The position numbers and the translations under genes were made by a program. Under the pieces are notes generated by a model. The model saw only the letters and a program-made list of their open reading frames with translations, was not told where the DNA came from and did not search any database. A stretch of DNA of 64,000 bases from Amphritea japonica ATCC BAA-1530. GTDB lineage: Bacteria; Pseudomonadota; Gammaproteobacteria; Pseudomonadales; Balneatricaceae. Each line of letters starts with the position of its first letter. Within the stretch, counting starts at the first letter, position 1. Shown here in pieces: positions 10,325 through 19,174 of the stretch. The stretch covers positions 2,054,693 to 2,118,692 of the forward strand of contig NZ_AP014545.1 of NCBI RefSeq assembly GCF_016592435.1, written 5' to 3'.

Positions 10325-10779
10325 AACCGCTCCTTTAAACCTTAAAGTACAAAAAAATCAGATAATTATATAATAAATCCAGCCATTGAGACGGTTCATC
10401 ACCAAGTCTTAAAGAGTCTTTATACTCTAATAATCTGAAGACTTTTCGCCCCAACAACAGTCCCTTGCAAGCTCACAGGTAACAGCTAAACACAGCCGAT
10501 TTTACCACCCAGGCTTATTATTAATATGAATCAGTAACGATGTAATCTTAAAGAAGCCTGAATTTGTAACTAAAGTAGGGCAATTTACGCTTGCTGCGCT
10601 GCATCAATGTAGCTATGCTCATGGGCTATGTATGATAAATAGCCAATATTATTAAAGGTTCGGATTAGTTTAGAGAGCAATTTATATATTTAATCGTTTT
10701 TAACTAATCCTCCGTATGTGGAAGCTAATCAAAGAAGTTAGCAAAACATCTAAGTTAGGCTCAAAGAGAAGGCAGTTTT
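10325..10779. other. Intergenic region upstream of phaC
   Basis: This 455-base stretch has no convincing gene. It contains the minus-strand promoter area of the glutaredoxin-like gene (AT-rich near 10350-10375). A TGC-rich patch lies at about 10590-10605. AT-rich DNA follows at 10670-10710, and then the phaC leader. The ribosome binding site AGAAGG lies 10 bases before the phaC ATG. I could not place a confident -35/-10 pair for phaC. Confidence 0.6.
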
Positions 10780-12522
10780 ATGGAAAACAACAGCAATATC
10801 CTTTCTAACCCACAAGAATTCATTAACTATCTGAATCAGGAGAGCCAGAAAGTTCTGGAGATGTACTCTCAAACTGGTAGTGAAGATCTGTTCAAAAATT
10901 TCACTCAGTCATGGACTGAGCTGGCTTCACGCTCATTCGAAGATCCAACGGTATGGGTACGCGCCATCACCGATTACCAACAGGCTCAGATGAACCTGTG
11001 GCAGAACATTCTTACTGGCAAAGCAATGGATAAGCCTGTTGCGGCACCTCAAAAAGGCGATCGTCGTTTCGCTGCTGAAGAGTGGAGTCAGAACCCTGTC
11101 TTCTCCTACATCAAGCAATCTTACCTGCTAACATCCAACCTCATGAACGAGATGGCGGCCACCGCTAATCTGGATGAGAGCGAACAGAAAAAGCTGGAGT
11201 TTTATACTCAGCAGTATATTGACGCAATGTCCCCAAGCAACTTTGCAATGACCAACCCAGAGGTACTTCAGCAAGCTCTGGACTCTAAAGGTCAAAGCTT
11301 AATCGATGGTTTGCAGAACCTGATGGGCGACATGGATAAAGGTCGTATTACTATGACCGATGAGTCCGCGTTCTCTCTGGGTGAGAACATTGCAACAACA
11401 GAAGGCGCCGTTGTCTTCGAAAACGAAATGCTACAGCTCATTCAGTACAAGCCAACGACTGAACAAGTATATTCACGTCCGACGCTGATCGTGCCTCCTT
11501 GTATCAACAAGTTCTACATTATGGATCTGCAGGAGCACAACTCCTATGTGAAATATTGTGTTGATCAGGGTCAAACGGTATTTCTGATTTCATGGGTCAA
11601 CCCGACAGTCGATCAGCGCGGAATCAGCTGGGACAACTATGTTGGTGATGGCGTACTGAAGGCAATAGATGCTGTCAAAAGCATCTCTGGCACAAGCAAA
11701 ATCAATGCTACCGCCTGGTGTATTGGCGGTACTATTCTGGCCTCCACCCTCGCTGTTATGGCTGCGCGTAAAGACGACTCCATTAATTCAGCTACATTCC
11801 TCACAACACTGACCGATTTCACCGATCCAGGTGAGCTCAGCGTATTTATCGATGAGCAGCAAGTTAAGCAGCTCACTCAGAAAGTAGATGATGAAGGCCT
11901 GCTAAACGGTCGCAACCTGGCTACAGCATTCAACATGCTACGCTCAAATGATCTGGTCTGGTCGTATGTAGTCAACAACTACCTTAAGGGTCAGAATCCT
12001 GCTCCGTTTGATATCCTGTACTGGAACGGCGATTCCACCAACCTGCCAGCTAACATGTACAACTTCTACATCAATGAGATGTACATCAATAACAAGCTGT
12101 CTAAGCCTGGTGGCCTGACTATCTGCGGCGAGTCCATTGACCTGCGTAATATCAAGATTCCAGTGTACTTCCTGTCAACGATTGATGACCACATCGCTCC
12201 CTGGAAAGGTACCTTTAAGGGTACCGAGACAATGCAAGGCAATATTGAGTTTGTCTTGGGTGCTAGCGGCCATGTAGCCGGCGTCATTAACCCTGCGTCT
12301 AAAAATCGCCGTAACTACTGGACGGGTGGTGAGCTCGGACAAGGTGCTGACCATTGGTTTGAAACTGCCGAAAAACAGGAAGGCAGCTGGTGGCCAAACT
12401 GGACTAAGTGGCTGAAGCCTAAATCAGGCAAAAAAGTCGATGCGCCTAAAGAGTTTGGCAATGCCGAATTCAAAGTTATCGAACCAGCTCCTGGCCGGTA
12501 CGTTGCAACTCGCGTTGACTAA
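10780..12522 (+). CDS. phaC: Class I poly(3-hydroxyalkanoate) synthase
   Basis: Polymerises (R)-3-hydroxyacyl-CoA into PHA storage granules. It is 580 residues, as expected for class I. The N-terminal PhaC domain is followed by an alpha/beta-hydrolase core. The lipase-like box is AWCIGG with nucleophile Cys314; the usual class I form is GxCxGG, so the first Gly is replaced. Asp469/470 in STIDDHIAPW and His498 in GASGHVAGV complete the triad. No phaA, phaB, phasin or phaR gene is present, so it is a stand-alone transcription unit ended by the hairpin at 12546. Confidence 0.96.
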   Translation: MENNSNILSNPQEFINYLNQESQKVLEMYSQTGSEDLFKNFTQSWTELASRSFEDPTVWVRAITDYQQAQMNLWQNILTGKAMDKPVAAPQKGDRRFAAEEWSQNPVFSYIKQSYLLTSNLMNEMAATANLDESEQKKLEFYTQQYIDAMSPSNFAMTNPEVLQQALDSKGQSLIDGLQNLMGDMDKGRITMTDESAFSLGENIATTEGAVVFENEMLQLIQYKPTTEQVYSRPTLIVPPCINKFYIMDLQEHNSYVKYCVDQGQTVFLISWVNPTVDQRGISWDNYVGDGVLKAIDAVKSISGTSKINATAWCIGGTILASTLAVMAARKDDSINSATFLTTLTDFTDPGELSVFIDEQQVKQLTQKVDDEGLLNGRNLATAFNMLRSNDLVWSYVVNNYLKGQNPAPFDILYWNGDSTNLPANMYNFYINEMYINNKLSKPGGLTICGESIDLRNIKIPVYFLSTIDDHIAPWKGTFKGTETMQGNIEFVLGASGHVAGVINPASKNRRNYWTGGELGQGADHWFETAEKQEGSWWPNWTKWLKPKSGKKVDAPKEFGNAEFKVIEPAPGRYVATRVD

Positions 12523-12545
12523 TTAACTCAACTGCCGATAATAAG

Positions 12546-12572
12546 CCGGAGCCTATGCTCCGGTTTTTTTTT
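12546..12572 (+). terminator. Rho-independent terminator of phaC
   Basis: Perfect 7-bp stem CCGGAGC/GCTCCGG (12546-12552 and 12557-12563) with loop CTAT, followed by nine T. It lies 24 bases after the phaC stop. Confidence 0.93.
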
Positions 12573-12605
12573 GCCTTAGCCCCCTACCAACGGCCATGCT
12601 ATCCA

Positions 12606-13973
12606 TTGAAACACTCAAACCAAATATCATTTCAAGAGAGCCGCCAGATTCTTGCGCTAGCCGTGCCGATCATCATTGCGCAGCTATCACAAACCGCAAT
12701 GGGCTTTGTTGATACGCTGATGGCAGCCCGCTATAGCACTGAAGACCTGGCTGCTGTCGCACTGGGATCAGGCATCTGGTTGCCCGTAATGCTTTCCCTC
12801 AGTGGCGTTTTGATGGCCATAACGCCGATGGTAGCCCAGCAGGTGGGCAACGAACGCCTGCGTAGAACACGTTCTATATTCAACCAGGGTGTACTGGTCT
12901 CGGTAATAGCCAGTATCGTCGCCTGGCTAGTGCTACGTAATATGGCCCCGCTACTCGAGTTAATGGATGTCTCCGGCAGCCTTAAACAAAAAACAATCAG
13001 TTATCTTGAAGCGCTTTCATGGGGTCTGCCCGGCATGATGCTTTATCAAACATGCCGAAGCTATTGCGAAGGTTTTGGCAAAACCAAACCGCTCATGAAA
13101 ATAGGGCTTTTCGCGTTAGTCTGTAATATCCCGCTCAATTGGCTGCTAATTTACGGTAACTTTGGCTTTCCTGAGCTGGGCGGCGAAGGCTGCGGCTGGG
13201 CAACCACTATCGTAATGTGGGTGATGGCTATCCTATCAGTCATCTACCTTAAGAAATCTCACCACTTTCGCAAACTTAAGCTAATTAACACACCCAGATT
13301 CAAGCTCAAGCAGTTCTACAACCTGCTCCGCATCGGCATCCCTATTGGATTCACCCTGTTTATTGAAGTTAGTATGTTTACCGCTATCGCCTTATTGATA
13401 GCCCGCCTGGGTGAAACTGTTATAGCTGCTCATCAAATTACACTGAGCTTTACCGGCATTGTGTTTATGATTCCTTTGAGTATCTCAATGGCCCTAACTA
13501 TCCGTGTAGGCCAGCGACTGGGCCAGGGTAGTAATACCGGAGCCAACACTACTGCGATAACGGGATTCGCAATCGTTTTCTGTACAGCCATTATCTCCTG
13601 CTCCTTAATCTCTCTCTTAACAGTACAAATTACCGAACTTTACTCCGAGCAGCAGGAGATCATTAAACTTGCCAGCAGCCTCTTACTGATAGCGGCTTTT
13701 TTTCAGATACCCGACGGAATTCAGGTTGCCGCTATTGGTATATTACGGGGACATAAAGACACCGAGACCCCTCTCTTGTTAGTCTTTATTTCATACTGGT
13801 TGATCGGCCTGCCCATAGGGTATTTATTAGGATTGACCGATATACTGACCCCTGCGATGGGTGCTAAGGGCTTTTGGATGGGGTTGGTCGCGGGCTTAAC
13901 GATCAGCGCTATACTATTAATAATGCGATACCGGAGTATTCGCAAACAATGTCAAAATTTCGATACTGCCTGA
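12606..13973 (+). CDS. MATE family multidrug/Na+ antiporter (NorM-like)
   Basis: Twelve-helix inner-membrane efflux protein exchanging cationic drugs for Na+ or H+. The family core LALAVPIIIAQLSQTAMGFVDTLMAARYS is plain, and two homologous halves are visible. The longest frame would start with an ATG at 12555, but that lies inside the phaC terminator hairpin, so it cannot be the usual start. I chose TTG at 12606, which gives MKHSNQISFQESRQI and a normal length of 455. No strong ribosome binding site supports any choice. It overlaps the lipoprotein gene start by 25 bases. Confidence 0.9.
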   Translation: MKHSNQISFQESRQILALAVPIIIAQLSQTAMGFVDTLMAARYSTEDLAAVALGSGIWLPVMLSLSGVLMAITPMVAQQVGNERLRRTRSIFNQGVLVSVIASIVAWLVLRNMAPLLELMDVSGSLKQKTISYLEALSWGLPGMMLYQTCRSYCEGFGKTKPLMKIGLFALVCNIPLNWLLIYGNFGFPELGGEGCGWATTIVMWVMAILSVIYLKKSHHFRKLKLINTPRFKLKQFYNLLRIGIPIGFTLFIEVSMFTAIALLIARLGETVIAAHQITLSFTGIVFMIPLSISMALTIRVGQRLGQGSNTGANTTAITGFAIVFCTAIISCSLISLLTVQITELYSEQQEIIKLASSLLLIAAFFQIPDGIQVAAIGILRGHKDTETPLLLVFISYWLIGLPIGYLLGLTDILTPAMGAKGFWMGLVAGLTISAILLIMRYRSIRKQCQNFDTA

Positions 13974-15016
13974 TCATTCTGATCCCCTGCATACTGCTGT
14001 CCGGCTGTGACAGTCAGCAGCCGGAACAGATGCTAGAAACCTACAGCAACCGCCTCGCTAACAGTCTGGATATTGATTCAGAACTGAATCTAAGCCAGCC
14101 TCTTCAACTCCCCCCGTATCCACGCCGCCGTGAACGCATAATACCTGTCACAGATCTGCGCCAAGGGCTAGTAGAGGTCTTAAACTTACGTCACTGCCAG
14201 CTATTAAACCTTATCGCAGAACGCAACAGCTCACTTGGCAAAGTCATGCAACCCTCTAAAAGAATGGTTTATGAAATCCGCCTATATAGCGGGCTCAGAC
14301 GTTGCTTAAAAACCTTAAACAGTAACGACGCGGATATAAACCTGATTCAGCAGGTTCAGGCTATTTTTGTCGTTAAAGAAAGTGAGTTTGAAGCAGCCCT
14401 CTGGAATGGCATATTTACCAGTGAAGCTATCGAAAGAAATTTCTCCCTGTCAGAACCAGCATTACCCCTTGAAGGCGATAATGGATTCAGCCTAAGCCGA
14501 CAGGCACTGAATGCACTCAACCAAGTAGCAAAACTAACTAACACTCAAGATCAATGGTCTGAACCGGACTCACTCGAACAGCTTGAAATCCATTACCAGA
14601 GCCTTTACAACAACCGCTATGGCAGTCGCTGGCTGCGCTCTATAAGCCTCATAAGACGAACACTGGAACACAGCACGGCAGTCATCGAACAACGCCTTGA
14701 ACAACGCCCTCTCTGTTATCAGCAGCAAACAACACCGAAAGCCCGTATCGTCATAAACATTTTCAACAAATACTACGCAGGCCAGTTGCAGCCCTATATG
14801 GCACGTATAGATCGCGAGGGAAAACAGTGGCTTGAACTCAATCGTAATTTATTGCATAACTTCAGCAGCATTCCTCAACCGATGCAAAAGTACCACAACC
14901 TTATACTCGCGACAGATGCACCCCACTGGATAAGCTATATTCAGGCACGGGACCGACATACCCGCGCCTGGCAAACACTCTTACGACAATGCAATCTGAT
15001 GCCAGGCTCCTCTTAG
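13949..15016 (+). CDS. DUF3080 family lipoprotein
   Basis: A 355-residue protein with a lipoprotein signal and lipobox LLSGC (Cys about residue 20), so probably anchored to an envelope membrane. The segments LPPYPRRRERIIPVTDLR and LLNLIAERNSSLGKVMQPS match what I recall of DUF3080, a family of unknown function in gammaproteobacteria. The start ATG at 13949 lies inside the MATE gene end; an upstream in-frame ATG exists but would bury the signal peptide. Confidence 0.88.
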   Translation: MSKFRYCLIILIPCILLSGCDSQQPEQMLETYSNRLANSLDIDSELNLSQPLQLPPYPRRRERIIPVTDLRQGLVEVLNLRHCQLLNLIAERNSSLGKVMQPSKRMVYEIRLYSGLRRCLKTLNSNDADINLIQQVQAIFVVKESEFEAALWNGIFTSEAIERNFSLSEPALPLEGDNGFSLSRQALNALNQVAKLTNTQDQWSEPDSLEQLEIHYQSLYNNRYGSRWLRSISLIRRTLEHSTAVIEQRLEQRPLCYQQQTTPKARIVINIFNKYYAGQLQPYMARIDREGKQWLELNRNLLHNFSSIPQPMQKYHNLILATDAPHWISYIQARDRHTRAWQTLLRQCNLMPGSS

Positions 15017-15116
15017 CCGATAACCCCATTTTGAGTAAATAACAGCAGCGCTAACTCTACAGCTGTGAAACAATGAAGATTCCCTTTGATATCAGAAGTG
15101 TTAAGCAATAATTCAC

Positions 15117-15824
15117 GTGGCCAGAGACACTCTAAAGACTCAGCACAGATCTACCTCAGGCCGACCTTCATCACGCCTGTCAGCACTCTTCGGCCTTATT
15201 TTTCTTTCGCTTGCTTATAGCCTGACTGCAGCCCCTGACTTCAGCATTAAAATGTCTGAAGCTCAGATTAAAAAACTTGGCCAAAAATATGGTGAGATGG
15301 CTGAGCGCCGCCTGCGAGCATGGCAAAATCTTATCATCGATAGCGCCAGCCTTGATGAAGATGAAAAACTTCACCGGGTTAATCGTTTTTTCAATCAGCT
15401 CCGTTTTATCGACGACATTATTCACTGGAAGAAGAAAGACTACTGGGCTAGCCCGGTCGAGTTTTTAATCACTAATGGTGGTGATTGTGAAGATTTCTCC
15501 ATCGCCAAGTATTACACCCTGCGCCAGCTTGGGGTGCCAATCGAAAAGCTGAGCATTGCCTACGTAAAAGCGCTCAAACTGAATCAGGCACACATGGTAC
15601 TGACTTATTATCCGTCACCCGGAAAAACACCATTAATTCTGGACAACCTGATCCCTGAGATAAAGCCAGCCAACCGTCGCCTGGATCTGCAACACGTATA
15701 CAGTTTTAATGGCGACAACCTATGGCTGTCAAAAAAAGGGCGTCGTAGCACCCTCGTAGGGACATCAGATCAACTGAAACCCTGGGTGCAATTACAATCA
15801 CGAATGGAACATCAGGACTACTAA
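15117..15824 (+). CDS. lapG: Periplasmic adhesin protease LapG
   Basis: Bacterial transglutaminase-like cysteine proteinase that releases LapA-type giant adhesins by cutting a di-alanine site near their N-terminus. A signal peptide spans about residues 1-39. The catalytic triad is Cys124 (NGGDCEDFS), His159 (NQAHMVL) and Asp176 (LILDNL), with the spacing of the family. It starts with GTG. It is 30 bases upstream of lapD, its c-di-GMP-controlled inhibitor, and almost certainly co-transcribed. The adhesin gene is not in the window. Confidence 0.94.
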   Translation: MARDTLKTQHRSTSGRPSSRLSALFGLIFLSLAYSLTAAPDFSIKMSEAQIKKLGQKYGEMAERRLRAWQNLIIDSASLDEDEKLHRVNRFFNQLRFIDDIIHWKKKDYWASPVEFLITNGGDCEDFSIAKYYTLRQLGVPIEKLSIAYVKALKLNQAHMVLTYYPSPGKTPLILDNLIPEIKPANRRLDLQHVYSFNGDNLWLSKKGRRSTLVGTSDQLKPWVQLQSRMEHQDY

Positions 15825-15854
15825 CCTGATCTTTGAGAAAAAGAGGAATCACGC

Positions 15855-17789
15855 ATGTCAATCGTTAATCAGCTAATGGCCGCCGTTTTAGCCGTACTGA
15901 TCGGATTGGTTTCCGGCACGGTATACCTGATGTCCGATAGCTCTAAAGAGATGCTGATTCATCAGCTTGAGTCACATGGTCAGGATACCGCCACACATCT
16001 GGGGCTCTATCTTGCACCTTATATGGCAGAGCGGGATTTAGCCTCCATTGAAACCACGGTCAATGCTATCTTTGATAGCGGCTTCTACCAACAGATTCGG
16101 GTAGTAGATGCGAATAACCAACCACTCTTCGTTAAAAACACGCCCGCCAAAATCAGTGAAAGCGTGCCTGACTGGTTTGTTAATCTGGTTGAGATCACCC
16201 CGCCAGAAATGACACGCGAAATAACAAACCAATGGCAAAAGGCCGGCACCATTTTTGTTCAAAGTCGTGCAGGCTATGCCTATGAACAACTATGGCGTGG
16301 TGCAGAAAATACCTTTGCCTGGTTTGTCATGCTTTCGCTGCTCAGCATGTTCTTTATCAGCTTACTGATGCGTTACATACTCAATCCATTGAAAGGTGTT
16401 GAGAAACAAGCTTTGGCACTGTCACAGCAAAAATATATTGAGCAAGATAATATTCCCGGCACCCGGGAGCTTAAACAGGTAGTACTGGCAATGAACATGA
16501 TGGTTCGTCGGGTTCGAACCATGTTCGATGAACAAGCTAAAAATATCGAGGAAATCAGACGTACCGCATACCAGGATGACCTTACCGGATTGGCAAATCA
16601 GCGAGCAACATTCAACCAGTTGAATGAACGTATCGATTACCGAAGAGACTTTGGAGCAGGAAACCTGATCCATCTACAAATTGCAGATCTCCAGCAACTC
16701 AACAAGGAACTTGGACTGGAAAAAGCGAATAACTTTATCCTTGCCTGCGCAGGCCAACTGAAAGAGCTGGCCAGACAGACAGAAGAACCTGTCATTGGCC
16801 GCATAAGCATCTCTGAACTCATCTTGCTTAGTGATATTACAGACCCCGACCAGTTACAGAAAGAGCTCAGTAAAATAGCCAACAACCTTCAGGATTGCTA
16901 TCGCCAGCTAAACAACACGATTGAACGTAGTATTTTCTTTATCGGTGTCTCTGCCTACGATGAACAGGGCAGCTCGAAAGAGTTACTTGTTAAAGCCCGA
17001 CAAGCAACGGAGAAGGCCTGTAACGATAACACCCCCCTATTCTGTCAAAATACTACTAGCCCTGAGAGCCAGGCAAACTGGCATCAGCACGTCAGCAACA
17101 AGATTGTCAGCGGCGACATTTTCCTCCAGGCTCAGCCCGTTAGAGAGGTAGCTGATCACAATGGCGTGCTCCATCACGAAATTTATGCGCGAATACTCAA
17201 TCAGGATAATCATCCCTGTATGGCCGGCGAGTTTATCAGTGTTGTCAAACAACTGAACCTCATGACCGCACTGGATAAATCGGTATTGAATTTAGCCCTA
17301 GAACGACTCATCAAAGACCCTGATTTAACACTCGGCGTGAATCTGAGTAACGACTCAGTGCGCGATATGGATTTCTGTGACTGGCTCATCAGCGCAGCAT
17401 CGACTCTGCCCCAGCCAGGGCACCTTTGTATCGAGATAAACGAAACCTCAGTACTAAACAATCTCAGTCAGGTAAACCTCTTCAGAGATAAACTGAAACA
17501 GTCTGGTATTCGATTTGGCGTTGATAATTTCGGTATAAACCCTGCCGGATTCAGCTACCTTTATACGGTCCACCCTGATTATATTAAGATCGATGGCTCG
17601 CTGATAAGAGAGCTGGACAGCAGCGCAGAAGATCGCTTCTTTGTCCGGAGTTTAGTCACGGTGGCCCACAGCCTCGATATCATGACCTATGCAGAACATG
17701 TCGAGCGAGATTCTCAGTTGAACCACCTGCGCCAGCTTGAGGTGGATGGCTCCCAGGGCTGGATTCACGGCAAGCCCGAACAGCTGTAA
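15855..17789 (+). CDS. lapD: LapD, c-di-GMP receptor controlling LapG
   Basis: Inner-membrane inside-out signalling protein of 644 residues. It has an N-terminal TM helix (about 8-27), a periplasmic LapD_MoxY-type domain that sequesters LapG, a second TM (about 153-172), HAMP, GGDEF and EAL domains. Both enzymatic domains are degenerate: RISISE (about 316-321) replaces GGDEF, and YARIL (about 444-448) replaces EAL. This is expected for a receptor that binds c-di-GMP in the EAL domain without making or degrading it. The hairpin at 17851 follows. Confidence 0.95.
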   Translation: MSIVNQLMAAVLAVLIGLVSGTVYLMSDSSKEMLIHQLESHGQDTATHLGLYLAPYMAERDLASIETTVNAIFDSGFYQQIRVVDANNQPLFVKNTPAKISESVPDWFVNLVEITPPEMTREITNQWQKAGTIFVQSRAGYAYEQLWRGAENTFAWFVMLSLLSMFFISLLMRYILNPLKGVEKQALALSQQKYIEQDNIPGTRELKQVVLAMNMMVRRVRTMFDEQAKNIEEIRRTAYQDDLTGLANQRATFNQLNERIDYRRDFGAGNLIHLQIADLQQLNKELGLEKANNFILACAGQLKELARQTEEPVIGRISISELILLSDITDPDQLQKELSKIANNLQDCYRQLNNTIERSIFFIGVSAYDEQGSSKELLVKARQATEKACNDNTPLFCQNTTSPESQANWHQHVSNKIVSGDIFLQAQPVREVADHNGVLHHEIYARILNQDNHPCMAGEFISVVKQLNLMTALDKSVLNLALERLIKDPDLTLGVNLSNDSVRDMDFCDWLISAASTLPQPGHLCIEINETSVLNNLSQVNLFRDKLKQSGIRFGVDNFGINPAGFSYLYTVHPDYIKIDGSLIRELDSSAEDRFFVRSLVTVAHSLDIMTYAEHVERDSQLNHLRQLEVDGSQGWIHGKPEQL

Positions 17790-17850
17790 ATACCGCTAGC
17801 TTTTCTGGTACTCAACGCCTTTCAAAGGCATAGATAGTGACCTTAAAACA

Positions 17851-17878
17851 AAAAAACCGCCATAAGGCGGTTTTTTTT
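17851..17878. terminator. Bidirectional terminator between lapD and proQ
   Basis: The stem CCGCC/GGCGG with loop ATAA is flanked by six A upstream and eight T downstream, so it can end transcripts from both strands. The genes on each side converge here. Confidence 0.92.
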
Positions 17879-17892
17879 GCTTAACAACGCGA

Positions 17893-18342
17893 TCAACCTC
17901 GCTTTGTCAGCAGCATCTCAAGCTTATTATTAAGGCGCTCTTCCTTCTGCTTAACTCTTTGCTGAGCTTTATCTTCCTGCTGCTTTTGCTGGCGCAGTTT
18001 ATTAATCTCTTTAAGCTGCTGCTTGGCGTGCTCCGCTTCTGATTCAGTGACAGCACCCGAGGCCAGCGCATCTAGACCAATTCGATCAGCGCCCTCTTTC
18101 AAACTCCGAAAGTAATATGGAGAACGAACATAAGAAGCAAGAGCCCGCTTAATTTTGTTTTTAGCTAATTTTTCATCAGCAATCAGATCTTCCTGAATAC
18201 CAATTTTAAGTGGACGCATATTTTCCCGGTTAAAAACGTCCGGATACGCATCACACAGCAGTTGCAAGGCAGCTTGATTTGCTGCCCGATTTTTGGAACG
18301 GGTGCGGGATTTTGATTTATCCGCGATTTCTGTTGCTGTCAC
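17893..18342 (-). CDS. proQ: ProQ/FinO family RNA-binding protein
   Basis: RNA chaperone that binds structured sRNAs and mRNA 3' ends. The conserved FinO-like domain occupies about residues 18-100 (LLCDAYPDVFNRENMRPLKIGI, then IKRALASYVRSPYYFRSL). The tail is Lys/Gln-rich and helical, probably coiled (KQQEDKAQQRVKQKEER). At 149 residues it is a short form lacking the C-terminal Tudor-like domain of E. coli ProQ. It sits 79 bases from tusA on the same strand. Confidence 0.9.
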   Translation of the reverse strand: MTATEIADKSKSRTRSKNRAANQAALQLLCDAYPDVFNRENMRPLKIGIQEDLIADEKLAKNKIKRALASYVRSPYYFRSLKEGADRIGLDALASGAVTESEAEHAKQQLKEINKLRQQKQQEDKAQQRVKQKEERLNNKLEMLLTKRG

Positions 18343-18421
18343 AGTAAGCTTCTCTCAACTGTTTATCGTGCGACCCTCAGGGCCTCTAAAATTATCGGAA
18401 TTCGATCCCTAACAAACAGGA

Positions 18422-18661
18422 TTACTCTCCCTTACGGATCAAATACAAAAATTGATTATCTACCGCTTCCTGAGCCAATAACTCATGCCCCAGAAAGGTA
18501 CAAAACTTGGGGACATCTCGCTGCGTTGAAGGGTCCGTTGCAGTCAACTGCAACACTTCACCTGTTGCCATTTCGCGCACTTTGTTGTGCAACAGCATTA
18601 CCGGCTCGGGACAGAACAGACCAGTTGCATCCATTTCTTTATCCGCTTTTACTTCAACCAT
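18422..18661 (-). CDS. tusA: Sulfurtransferase TusA family protein
   Basis: A 79-residue sulfur carrier. It has the TusA/SirA hallmark GLFCPEPVM with active Cys in CPxP and the following helix. TusA relays persulfide sulfur to TusBCD for tRNA 2-thiouridine synthesis and to other sulfur routes. An in-frame ATG ten codons upstream exists, but GAGG eight bases before the ATG at 18661 decides the start. E. coli TusA is of similar size. Confidence 0.92.
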   Translation of the reverse strand: MVEVKADKEMDATGLFCPEPVMLLHNKVREMATGEVLQLTATDPSTQRDVPKFCTFLGHELLAQEAVDNQFLYLIRKGE

Positions 18662-18815
18662 CAGCAATACCTCTAATACATCAGGGGACATATTGTCGCA
18701 AATTCAGCCGCATAGAAAAACCCATCTTTTTGCCTGATAACATTTTACCCGCTTGATTTGAGCTATTATATTGAAATAAATGAAAATAATTTTGTTCAAC
18801 TTATGGAGAGCCATG

Positions 18816-19097
18816 ATGATTAGAGTAATAATTGAGCGCCATATTGCTGATGACCTGGCAGAGCACTATGAAAAAGCTGCCCGAAACACCTTACAAAAAG
18901 CGATGCAAGCCCACGGTTTCATTTCTGGTGAATCGTTAAAGAACAGCAATAACCATAATCACAGGTTTATCATGGCAAACTTTCGCACCCTTCAGGATTG
19001 GCAGCGATGGTTTTCATCAGAAGAGCGTAAAGAGATTATGGAAGCGATTATGCCAATGCTGGAAACTGATGAAAAAATCACGGTCCTTGAGCATTAA
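18816..19097 (+). CDS. Antibiotic biosynthesis monooxygenase-like (ABM) protein
   Basis: A 93-residue dimeric alpha/beta-barrel type protein (IRVIIERHIADDLAEHYEKAARN, then GFISGESL and FRTLQDWQRWFSSEER). The ABM family includes small heme or quinol oxygenases and many proteins of unknown role. GGAGAG at 18805 is best spaced for the second of two adjacent ATGs. It is a monocistronic gene divergent from tusA. Confidence 0.8.
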   Translation: MIRVIIERHIADDLAEHYEKAARNTLQKAMQAHGFISGESLKNSNNHNHRFIMANFRTLQDWQRWFSSEERKEIMEAIMPMLETDEKITVLEH

Positions 19098-19174
19098 CAA
19101 CAAGCCGGAAACATCCATCGCAGTTTATATATGCACCACCATTAAGGAGAGTGGCCTTAATGGTGGCAGCTACA

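Noticed and set aside
10590-10605. PhaR-type TGC-rich operator upstream of phaC
   Set aside because: The patch TTGCTGCGCTGCA is suggestive, but it is far from the gene, no phaR is present in the window, and the pattern is not a clean match.
12555-12605. ATG start for the MATE gene at 12555
   Set aside because: It lies in the loop of the phaC terminator and adds residues unlike a NorM start.
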